From an uncultured Granulosicoccaceae bacterium (GTDB lineage Bacteria > Pseudomonadota > Gammaproteobacteria > CALCKW01): a stretch of DNA of 5,092 nt. The notes beneath the pieces were generated by a model that searched no databases, was not told the DNA's origin, and saw only the letters and a program-made list of their open reading frames with translations. Positions 1-5,092 of the stretch are shown here, in pieces. The first letter of the stretch is position 1; every line of letters starts with the position of its first letter. The translations under genes were made by a program, and so were the position numbers. The stretch lies in contig CALDHJ010000236.1 of the NCBI GenBank assembly GCA_937941555.1, positions 1-5,092 on the forward strand, in the 5' to 3' direction.

Positions 1-1139
1 ACATCACCGTTCTCGTCGAAGTCGACGTTACCGGACGCTCCTTCGTAGTTGATCGGCTCGCCTGCTGCGAGAGCGGCTTTTGCCTTCTCCCACTCACCCG
101 GGCGGATGATCATGCCGGGCGGGTTGTCGATCTTGGTCATGGCCGCTGCGATAGCCGCACGGTCAGTTGACTGTGCGCGCTCGATAGCGAGTGCAGTCAT
201 GAAGGTCGCGTCGTAGCCGTGTGCCACGTATGGCGCACCCGGATCATCACCTGTTGCATCGCCGTAGAGCTTGGCGAAGGCCTGGTAGGACGCATCACCT
301 GTGTCAGAAGAGCTCTGGGTGATCTTGATGTTGCCACGCAGGTTGTCCGCACCGATCTGGTCGATGACCGACTGGTCGAACATGCCGTCCGCTGCGTAGA
401 ACTTGCCGAAGAGACCGTTCTCGAGGCTGTTCTTGAGGATGGTGATGCCGCCGGAACCGTAGTAGGAGAACACGACCAATGCCTGCGGGCCGCCGCGCGA
501 GAGCGTGGAGAGCTCAGAGCGGTAGGACGCTTTCTTCGGCTCGTGTGCCTGGTTACCGGTGATCTTGCCGCCGTTGGCTTCGTATTCAGCTGCGAACACT
601 TCTGCGATACCGGCGTTGTAGTCGTCGTTCGCGTAGGTCATGGCGACCTGGGTCAGGCCGTCAGCCAATACGAGGTTCGCGAGCGCCGCGCCCTGGTAGG
701 CGTCAGACGGTGCGACGCGGAACACGAGACCGTTGTCATCGAGCTCTGAGATGGACGGTGCTGTTGCCGAATCGGAGATCGACATCACGCCAGCCGGAAT
801 CGACACGGACGACACCATGCCGTTGGTGGCACCGGAGCAGCTTGCTCCGACGATCGCGACGACCTGCTCGACGTTCACGACCTTGTTACCCGCATCCACG
901 CCCGCCTTGGGGTCACATGCAGAATCGGCCAGAACCATTTTCAGGGTGTCGCCACCCATGAGTCCGCCCTGCTCGTTGACGTGCTGAGCGGCGAGGTTGC
1001 GACCGGCGACAATCGGCGCGACGAGCTCGGCGATGGGACCGGTGACACCGGCGACGGAACCGACTTTGACGTCAGCTGCGAGCGCGGCACCACTGGCGCA
1101 GGCTGCCACGAGGGCGGCGAGTTTGATGGTTGTTTTCAT
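1..1139 (-). CDS. livJ: LivJ-type periplasmic amino acid binding protein, 3' end outside window
   Basis: Substrate-binding subunit of the transporter: it captures amino acids in the periplasm and delivers them to LivH/LivM. The frame stays open for 379 codons from the ATG to the left edge, so the C-terminus (probably a few tens of residues) is missing. Residues 1-21 look like a Sec signal peptide (basic MKTTIK, hydrophobic core, ALA cleavage site before ADVKVG). The mature part is a type I periplasmic binding fold (Peripla_BP_6 kind). It shares with E. coli LIV-BP the ACDPK segment around Cys75 and a second cysteine, Cys101, in ASCSG, spaced like the known disulfide pair, then SATAP at 124-128. 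The last visible residues, VDFDENGDV, match the usual near-C-terminal block. The start is supported by GGAGGA 9 bases upstream. Codons favour GGT, AAC, TAC, GAC and ATC, which suggests high expression. Family assignment is firm; the exact ligand is not. Confidence 0.93.
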   Translation of the reverse strand, partial: MKTTIKLAALVAACASGAALAADVKVGSVAGVTGPIAELVAPIVAGRNLAAQHVNEQGGLMGGDTLKMVLADSACDPKAGVDAGNKVVNVEQVVAIVGASCSGATNGMVSSVSIPAGVMSISDSATAPSISELDDNGLVFRVAPSDAYQGAALANLVLADGLTQVAMTYANDDYNAGIAEVFAAEYEANGGKITGNQAHEPKKASYRSELSTLSRGGPQALVVFSYYGSGGITILKNSLENGLFGKFYAADGMFDQSVIDQIGADNLRGNIKITQSSSDTGDASYQAFAKLYGDATGDDPGAPYVAHGYDATFMTALAIERAQSTDRAAIAAAMTKIDNPPGMIIRPGEWEKAKAALAAGEPINYEGASGNVDFDENGD

Positions 1140-1148
1140 AGTCCTGAT

Positions 1149-1154
1149 TCCTCC
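1149..1154 (-). promoter_or_regulatory. Shine-Dalgarno site of livJ
   Basis: GGAGGA lies 9 bases before the livJ ATG, in the 40-base gap after the livM stop. It is a near-perfect anti-16S match and stronger than the sites before livG, livF and livH, in keeping with the need for more binding protein than membrane complex. A short CCTG/CAGG pairing could place this site in a 7-base loop, but four base pairs are too few to claim regulation. I see no terminator or clear promoter in this gap, so livJ is probably read from the operon transcript. Confidence 0.7.
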
Positions 1155-1179
1155 AGGGAGTGTTGTGAGTCTCGGCTTA

Positions 1180-2139
1180 TCACGCCGATTCTCTCGAACT
1201 GCGCGGCGGTCTTGGCCGCTGTTCGGGAAAGATACCCAACGGGTATTTCTGCAAAAAGACTTGAAGCATCAGGCCGATCAGGAAGATGCGCGCGTAAGCG
1301 GTGCGCACAGCCCATTCGTCCGGCAATCTGCCTGTCACTATCTCACTCGCGGACCACAGCGTCCAGATCAACACGGCGCCGATCACAGCGCCCTTGTTGT
1401 TGGCACTGCCGCCGACGACCAACATGACCCAGACCAGAAAGGTCGCGGTCAACGGGTCGCTGAGATTGGGGTCGACAAATTTGAGGTACTGCGCCATGAA
1501 GGCGCCTGCAAGCCCCATGAGCATGGCGCCGAGCACGAAGCCCTCCATGCGGAACTGCTCGACATCCTTGCCCGCCGCCCGCACCGCGGGCTCGTTCTCG
1601 CGGATGGCTGTCATCACCCGGCCCCAGGGCGCGCGCTGCGCGATCTGCAAGGCCCAGAACGCAATCGCCACGGCTATCAACACAATGACGAGGAACGCGA
1701 TGTGATTCCAGGGTTCGGGCAGCGTCTCGAAGGGCTTGGGGATGGCGGACACACCGCGCGGACCGTTGGTGTAGTCGGTCTCGTTCTTGAAGATCAGGCG
1801 CACGACTTCAGCAGCGCCGATGGTGGCGATAGCGAGGTAGTCCGAGCGCAGCCGCAGACAGACTTTACCAACACCCCAGGCGACAAGGCCGGCCGCCAAC
1901 ATCGACAGGCCATAGGCGACCAGCGTGTTGATCTCGAAGCCGCCGATGTGGCGTGCCGAGGGTGCCGTGGTCAGCAGCGCCGTGACGTAGGCGCCGATGG
2001 CAAAGAAGCCACCGATACCCGCGTTGAAGAGACCCGCGAATCCCCACTGGACATTCAGGCCCAGGCACAGGACGGCGTAGATGCCACCCATGGTCAGCAG
2101 GGAGATGAAATACAGGCTGTATCCGTAGAGCGCATCCAT
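1180..2139 (-). CDS. livM: Branched-chain amino acid ABC transporter permease LivM
   Basis: Second inner-membrane permease, pairing with LivH to form the translocation path. The 319-residue protein is hydrophobic, with membrane segments near residues 5-28, 33-57, 72-90, 147-165, 198-216, 232-262 and 283-297. Family signatures are visible: LNVQWGFAGLFNAGIGGFFAIGAY near 28-51, YLAIATIGAAEVVRLI with TNGPRG at 101-129, and the ATPase-coupling (EAA-like) loop WGRVMTAIRENEPAVRAAGKD at 172-191. The C-terminus is a proline/arginine-rich tail. I chose the ATG at 2139 rather than the in-frame ATG at 2169: it follows the livH stop by one base and has GGAGGA 9 bases upstream, and the protein then begins MDALYGYS with no hydrophilic leader. 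It lacks the long N-terminal extension of E. coli LivM (about 425 residues), as is common in other proteobacteria. Confidence 0.95.
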   Translation of the reverse strand: MDALYGYSLYFISLLTMGGIYAVLCLGLNVQWGFAGLFNAGIGGFFAIGAYVTALLTTAPSARHIGGFEINTLVAYGLSMLAAGLVAWGVGKVCLRLRSDYLAIATIGAAEVVRLIFKNETDYTNGPRGVSAIPKPFETLPEPWNHIAFLVIVLIAVAIAFWALQIAQRAPWGRVMTAIRENEPAVRAAGKDVEQFRMEGFVLGAMLMGLAGAFMAQYLKFVDPNLSDPLTATFLVWVMLVVGGSANNKGAVIGAVLIWTLWSASEIVTGRLPDEWAVRTAYARIFLIGLMLQVFLQKYPLGIFPEQRPRPPRSSRESA

Positions 2140-2140
2140 G

Positions 2141-3040
2141 TCAGAACGTCCTCCCGCGCATGATCCCACTCGGTCGCCAGAGCAGGATACCGATCATGAT
2201 GACAAAGGCGACGCCGGCCTTGTAACCCGGGCTGACCAGCGGCGTATCGCCGATCCAGGGGTAGGTCGCCAATTCCTCGGCAAGGCCGATGATCAGGCCG
2301 CCGATCATCGCGCCGTAGGGTTTGCCGATACCGCCGAGAATCGCCGCGGCAAACGTCGGCAGCAGCACCTGGAAGCCCATCATGGTTTCGACGTGGGTAT
2401 CGTAGGCGAGCAGGATGCCGGCGGCGCCAGCAAGCGCACCACCGATGATCCAGGTGTTGCGAATGACCTGTTCGGTGTCGATTCCGGTGAGCTTGGCGAG
2501 CTCCGGCGAGTCCGACATGGCGCGCATGGCTTTACCCATCTTGGTGCGCGAGAGAATCAGGTGCACGATGACCATGAGCAACACCGCCGCACCGAAAATG
2601 ATCAGGTGTTTGGGTGAGATGCGAATGGCATCGAAAAGGATCAGCGGTTGCTGGATGCCACTCTGCAGGGACTTGAGCTGCACTCCCCACGAGAACTGAA
2701 TCGCCGATCGCACCATGAGCATCATGCCGAAGGACGCGATCACGAGCATGATTGTCGGCGCTGCCCGAAACGGCTTGTAAAAACCGCGGTCGATGCCGAT
2801 GGACACGATCGCCGTGAGCACCATCGCAATCGGGAGCGCAGCCATCGGGTGCCAGCCTGTCAGAGTGATGATGGACCAGGCGAAATAGGCGCCGAGTGTC
2901 ATGCTCTCGCCGTGGGCGAAATTGGCAAAGCGCAAGATACCGAAAGTTAGCGTAACGCCGATGGCACCGAGTGCGTAGATGCTGCCCAGGACCAGGCCGG
3001 GGATGAAGTGGAAGTTGATGAAATCATACAGCGCGTACAT
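2141..3040 (-). CDS. livH: Branched-chain amino acid ABC transporter permease LivH
   Basis: Inner-membrane permease of the LivH family, partner of LivM. The 299-residue length is close to E. coli LivH (308). Hydrophobic segments lie near residues 11-36, 45-60, 66-83, 93-115, 143-163, 194-213, 221-258 and 270-288. Recognisable family blocks are GLVLGSIYALGAIGVTLTFGILRFANFAHGE read across 15-45 (the most conserved part of LivH), the coupling loop TKMGKAMRAMSDSPELAKLTGID at 166-188, and the glycine-rich AAAILGGIGKPYGAMIGGL near 231-249. The ATG overlaps the livF stop by one base (TGATG), which indicates translational coupling; the upstream GGGGGA 8 bases away is a mediocre ribosome binding site. 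The stop is one base from the livM start. Confidence 0.96.
   Translation of the reverse strand: MYALYDFINFHFIPGLVLGSIYALGAIGVTLTFGILRFANFAHGESMTLGAYFAWSIITLTGWHPMAALPIAMVLTAIVSIGIDRGFYKPFRAAPTIMLVIASFGMMLMVRSAIQFSWGVQLKSLQSGIQQPLILFDAIRISPKHLIIFGAAVLLMVIVHLILSRTKMGKAMRAMSDSPELAKLTGIDTEQVIRNTWIIGGALAGAAGILLAYDTHVETMMGFQVLLPTFAAAILGGIGKPYGAMIGGLIIGLAEELATYPWIGDTPLVSPGYKAGVAFVIMIGILLWRPSGIMRGRTF
2149..2154 (-). promoter_or_regulatory. Shine-Dalgarno site deciding the livM start
   Basis: GGAGGA sits inside the last codons of livH (encoding the final Gly-Arg-Thr) and 9 bases before the ATG at 2139. It is the reason for preferring that start over the upstream ATG at 2169, which would add ten residues (MGSCAGGRSD) with no family counterpart. 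Confidence 0.75.
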
Positions 3041-3756
3041 CAGGCCCGTCCCCCGCCGAGAAAGAGCTCACCGACTTTCGGGTCGCTCAGGAGTTCCTGT
3101 CCGGTGCCTTGTACCGAATTGGAACCGTCAACCAACACGTACCCCCGATCTGCGATACCGAGCGCTTGTTTGGCGTTCTGTTCGACCATGAGTATCGGTA
3201 CACCGGCTGCGTTGATCTGGCGTACGGTTGCGAAGATCTCGCCGCGGTACTTGGGTGAAAGCCCGGCTGTGGGCTCATCGAGTAGCAGGATTTTCGGCTC
3301 GAGCATCAGGGCCTTGCCCATCGCCACCATCTGGCGCTGACCGCCCGAGAGATCGCCGGCCGCCTGGTTGCGTTTCTCGCGCAGTGGCGGAAACATCTGG
3401 TAAATCTTTTCGAGCTGGGGCCGGTAGTCGTCGTTGCGCACAAAGGCGCCCATCTCGAGGTTCTCTTCAACCGTGAGATTGGCGAAGATGTTGTTGGTCT
3501 GCGGGACGTAACACACGCCCTGCTTGACGACGTCACTCGGCGGCGTGTTGGTGATGTTCTGGCCGTCGAGCCGCACCTCGCCAGCGGTGAGATTGAGCAG
3601 CCCGAACACCGCCTTCATCGCAGTCGATTTGCCGGCGCCGTTCGGCCCGATGACCACGACCACTTCCCCGGCATCGACGTGCAGGTTGATGCCGTGCAGG
3701 ATCTCGGTGTCGCCGTATCCTCCGCTGACAGCGTCCAGTTCAAGCACGCGCGTCAT
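3040..3756 (-). CDS. livF: Branched-chain amino acid ABC transporter ATP-binding protein LivF
   Basis: One of two cytoplasmic ATPases that drive uptake. The 238 residues match E. coli LivF (237). Motifs in order: Walker A GPNGAGKST at 37-45, Q-loop Gln86 in VPQTNN, signature LSGGQ at 136-140, Walker B ILLLDE at 156-161 and D-loop GLSP at 165-168. The switch position reads VEQNAKQALGIADRGYVL from 191, with Gln where most ABC ATPases have His; this VEQN form is characteristic of LivF and separates it from LivG. The start overlaps the livG stop by four bases (ATGA). GGAG lies 7 bases upstream, within the livG coding end. Tight packing with both neighbours implies a single transcript and coupled translation. 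Confidence 0.97.
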   Translation of the reverse strand: MTRVLELDAVSGGYGDTEILHGINLHVDAGEVVVVIGPNGAGKSTAMKAVFGLLNLTAGEVRLDGQNITNTPPSDVVKQGVCYVPQTNNIFANLTVEENLEMGAFVRNDDYRPQLEKIYQMFPPLREKRNQAAGDLSGGQRQMVAMGKALMLEPKILLLDEPTAGLSPKYRGEIFATVRQINAAGVPILMVEQNAKQALGIADRGYVLVDGSNSVQGTGQELLSDPKVGELFLGGGRA

Positions 3757-4514
3757 GCCGCTTCTCCACCGAGGTAGGCGTCGAGCACGCGCGGGTCGCT
3801 GCGCACCTCATCCATGCTGCCTTCCATCAGCACTGCGCCTTCCGCCATCACGATAACCGGATCGCACAGAGCACCGATCATGTCCATGTCGTGTTCGATG
3901 AGGCAGAAGGTATAACCGCGTTCTTCCTTGAGCCGCAGAATCATGTCGCGGATCTTTAACACCAGGGTCGGGTTGACACCCGCCCCCGGCTCGTCAAGCA
4001 ACACAAGCTTGGCATTTGTCATCATGGTGCGACCGAGTTCGAGCAGTTTTTTCTGGCCGCCCGAGAGGTTGCCTGCAAGTTCGTCGCGCAAGTGGTAGAT
4101 CGAAAGAAACTCAAGCGCATCTTCGGCCTGCTCCATGACGCTCTTTTCCCGGCTGCGCACCGAGGCGCGCGAGAACCAGTTGCTCCAGAGCCGCTCACCG
4201 GGTTGGGCCGGCGGCACCAGCATGAGGTTCTCGAGCACGGTCATTTGTGCGAGCTCATGCGGAATCTGGAAAGTGCGAACAATTCCCCGGTGGAACATCT
4301 CGTGGGTCGGCAACCCGGCGATGTCCTGCCCCTCAAAGAGAATTTTTCCGGAAGTCGGCGGCAATTCGCCTGCGATCATGTTGAACGTGGTGGTCTTACC
4401 CGCCCCGTTGGGGCCGATCAGCCCGGTGATTGTGCCCTCGGCCACAGAGAAGCTGCAATTGTGCACAGCCTGCAGTCCGCCGAAGTGCTTGCACAGGTTT
4501 TCAACCGCGAGCAT
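3753..4514 (-). CDS. livG: Branched-chain amino acid ABC transporter ATP-binding protein LivG
   Basis: The second ATPase subunit, expected to form a heterodimer with LivF beneath LivH/LivM. At 253 residues it matches E. coli LivG (255). Motifs: Walker A GPNGAGKTT at 34-42, Q-loop Gln83 in RTFQIP, signature LSGGQ at 150-154, Walker B LVLLDE at 170-175 followed by PGAGVNP, and a canonical switch histidine His208 in LIEHDMD. The FEGQDIAGLP stretch (60-69), the RTFQ block and the C-terminal BCA-type end VLDAYLGGEAA are typical of the LivG subfamily. It is the first gene of the operon. The ATG has a moderate GAAGAG site 8 bases upstream, and no in-frame upstream start looks better. Confidence 0.97.
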   Translation of the reverse strand: MLAVENLCKHFGGLQAVHNCSFSVAEGTITGLIGPNGAGKTTTFNMIAGELPPTSGKILFEGQDIAGLPTHEMFHRGIVRTFQIPHELAQMTVLENLMLVPPAQPGERLWSNWFSRASVRSREKSVMEQAEDALEFLSIYHLRDELAGNLSGGQKKLLELGRTMMTNAKLVLLDEPGAGVNPTLVLKIRDMILRLKEERGYTFCLIEHDMDMIGALCDPVIVMAEGAVLMEGSMDEVRSDPRVLDAYLGGEAA

Positions 4515-4522
4515 GGAGTCGA

Positions 4523-4528
4523 CTCTTC
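4523..4528 (-). promoter_or_regulatory. Ribosome binding site of livG
   Basis: GAAGAG, 8 bases before the livG ATG: a partial Shine-Dalgarno match, weaker than the GGAGGA sites of livM and livJ. It supports the chosen start because no other purine-rich stretch lies at a suitable distance. Confidence 0.45.
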
Positions 4529-4542
4529 AAGCAAGATCGCGC

Positions 4543-4548
4543 ATTCTA
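4543..4548 (-). promoter_or_regulatory. Possible sigma-70 -10 element for livG
   Basis: TAGAAT matches the TATAAT consensus at five of six positions and lies 28 bases before the livG ATG. No good -35 hexamer is found 16-18 bases upstream (best about two of six matches), so this would be a weak or activator-dependent promoter, or a chance match. Confidence 0.25.
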
Positions 4549-4581
4549 CAGAAATTTTCTCGACATTTGCGGACCTAAATT

Positions 4582-4597
4582 GCGTGATGCTGCACGC
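4582..4597 (-). repeat. Small dyad upstream of livG (GCGTG-N6-CACGC)
   Basis: A perfect 5-base inverted repeat with a 6-base spacer, about 34 bases upstream of the candidate -10. No T tract follows it on either strand, so it is not an intrinsic terminator. It could be a regulator half-site pair or chance. Confidence 0.3.
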
Positions 4598-4671
4598 TAT
4601 TGCCGAAAAAACCGAAAATCGATATTCCAGCCCCACCGGCCCAGATACCGCCCCGTCGACACCGAGCTGGT

Positions 4672-5092
4672 TCAGTTGATCGCAAGGCCCATCACCACCG
4701 CATCTTCATCCCCACCCGATGCGGTGCGGTAGTAGCGCGCTCGACTGCCAATCACGCTAAATCCACTGCGCAAATAGAGTGCGATTGCTGCGTGATTGCT
4801 CTCCCGCACATCGAGCAGCACCCGATCAGAGCCTGCCGTACGAGCTCGGTTGATGACCGAGCCCAGCAGGCGCCGCCCGTGTCCTCGTCTCTGTACGTCA
4901 GGCGAGACGCACAGATTCAGCAGCTCGGTGTCATCAGGTCCCGCCCTGACAATACTGAACGCGACCGGTTTACCGCCGACGTCAACCAACTCACAGGCGT
5001 AGCCCGCACGTAGACACTCTCGCAACGTGGCCTCACTCCACGGCGTGACATGCGCACTGCGCTCAATGGCCACAACGACGTTCAGATCCGAG
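4672..5092 (-). CDS. rimI: Ribosomal protein S18 alanine N-acetyltransferase RimI, 5' end outside window
   Basis: GNAT-family enzyme that transfers acetyl from acetyl-CoA to the N-terminal alanine of ribosomal protein S18. The frame is open to the right edge and its first visible residues, SDLNVVVAIERSAHVTPWSE, align with E. coli RimI from about residue 10 (TDLPAAYHIEQRAHAFPWSE), so roughly nine residues are missing. A GTG at 5073 could be read as a start but would cut conserved sequence. Counting from that GTG as residue 1: acetyl-CoA motif A QRRGHGRRLL at 61-70, motif B region SNHAAIALYLRSGF at 92-105 and RARYYRT at 111-117. Tyr100 corresponds to catalytic Tyr115 of enterobacterial RimI. 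The general base Glu103 is replaced by Asp88 (LLDVRES). It ends LAIN, 157 bases before livG and on the same strand; there is no functional link to transport. Confidence 0.88.
   Translation of the reverse strand, partial: SDLNVVVAIERSAHVTPWSEATLRECLRAGYACELVDVGGKPVAFSIVRAGPDDTELLNLCVSPDVQRRGHGRRLLGSVINRARTAGSDRVLLDVRESNHAAIALYLRSGFSVIGSRARYYRTASGGDEDAVVMGLAIN

Larger units (their letters stand above)
4515..4671 (-). promoter_or_regulatory. rimI-livG intergenic region, probable liv operon promoter region
   Basis: This is the only gap of any size in the window. Its livG-proximal two thirds is visibly richer in A+T than the flanking genes, with tracts such as GGTTTTTTCGG and GAAAATTTCTG on the minus strand. 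No protein or RNA gene is evident. Because livF to livJ have almost no spacing upstream of the livJ gap, the operon promoter most likely lies here, unless liv is co-transcribed with rimI. The placement is an inference from layout and base composition. Confidence 0.45.

Noticed and set aside
219..749. Plus-strand open frame of 176 codons, antisense to livJ
   Set aside because: The minus-strand frame here is a clear binding protein; this one is rich in Val, Arg and Glu from reverse-complemented codons and has no recognisable domain.
1140..1179. Short pairing CCTG/CAGG around the livJ ribosome site as a possible translational switch
   Set aside because: Only four base pairs, too weak to claim a regulatory structure without folding and conservation data.
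1232..1246. Perfect hairpin ATACCC-GTT-GGGTAT near the 3' end of livM
   Set aside because: It lies in codons for the KYPLGIFP segment and is followed by only a short CTTT, so it does not look like a terminator or attenuator; coding constraint and chance explain it.
997..2163. Long plus-strand open frame of 388 codons, antisense to livM
   Set aside because: It is the complement of a well-supported membrane protein gene in G+C-rich DNA. Its product is hydrophilic and rich in Asp, His, Gln and Arg, typical of an antisense shadow, and I recognise no family in it.
4092..5013. Plus-strand open frames across livG, the intergenic gap and rimI
   Set aside because: They span two unrelated minus-strand genes and the gap, have no convincing ribosome sites and no recognisable products.
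1..5092. Alternative reading as a urea or short-chain amide transporter (Urt/Fmd type)
   Set aside because: The binding protein keeps the CDPK and SATAP blocks seen in amino-acid-binding LivJ, and there are no urease or amidase genes in the window; still, the ligand is not proven.

Overview
The window holds one recognisable locus, read entirely on the minus strand: the 3' part of rimI, a short intergenic region, then a complete branched-chain (hydrophobic) amino acid ABC transporter operon in the order livG-livF-livH-livM-livJ. The last gene, livJ, runs off the left edge of the window. Protein sequences and the high G+C content (about 60 percent by eye) point to a Gram-negative pseudomonadote. 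The RimI and periplasmic binding protein types fit Proteobacteria, but I cannot fix class or genus from this window.

Reading along the minus strand from the right edge: rimI (ribosomal protein S18 alanine N-acetyltransferase) lacks its first few codons, which lie beyond position 5092. About 157 bases separate it from livG. This gap is richer in A+T than the genes and holds the only plausible promoter for the transporter operon (a weak -10 match and a small dyad), with a poor candidate terminator for rimI. The four core genes are packed tightly: livG/livF overlap by 4 bases (ATGA), livF/livH by 1 base (TGATG), and livH/livM are separated by 1 base. A 40-base gap with a strong Shine-Dalgarno sequence then precedes livJ.

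The five Liv proteins form one uptake system. LivJ is exported to the periplasm and binds the substrate, LivH and LivM form the inner-membrane channel, and LivG and LivF are the two cytoplasmic ATPases. The binding protein keeps family hallmarks of amino-acid-binding LivJ proteins but differs from E. coli LIV-BP at two ligand-pocket positions, so substrate range is uncertain.

I see no insertion sequence, CRISPR array, tRNA, rRNA, toxin-antitoxin pair or phage gene. The long open frames on the plus strand are antisense shadows of the liv genes. I found no new system. The points worth a second look are the Glu-to-Asp change at the catalytic position of RimI, the terminal position of livJ with its own ribosome binding site, the pocket differences in LivJ, and the dyad upstream of livG.
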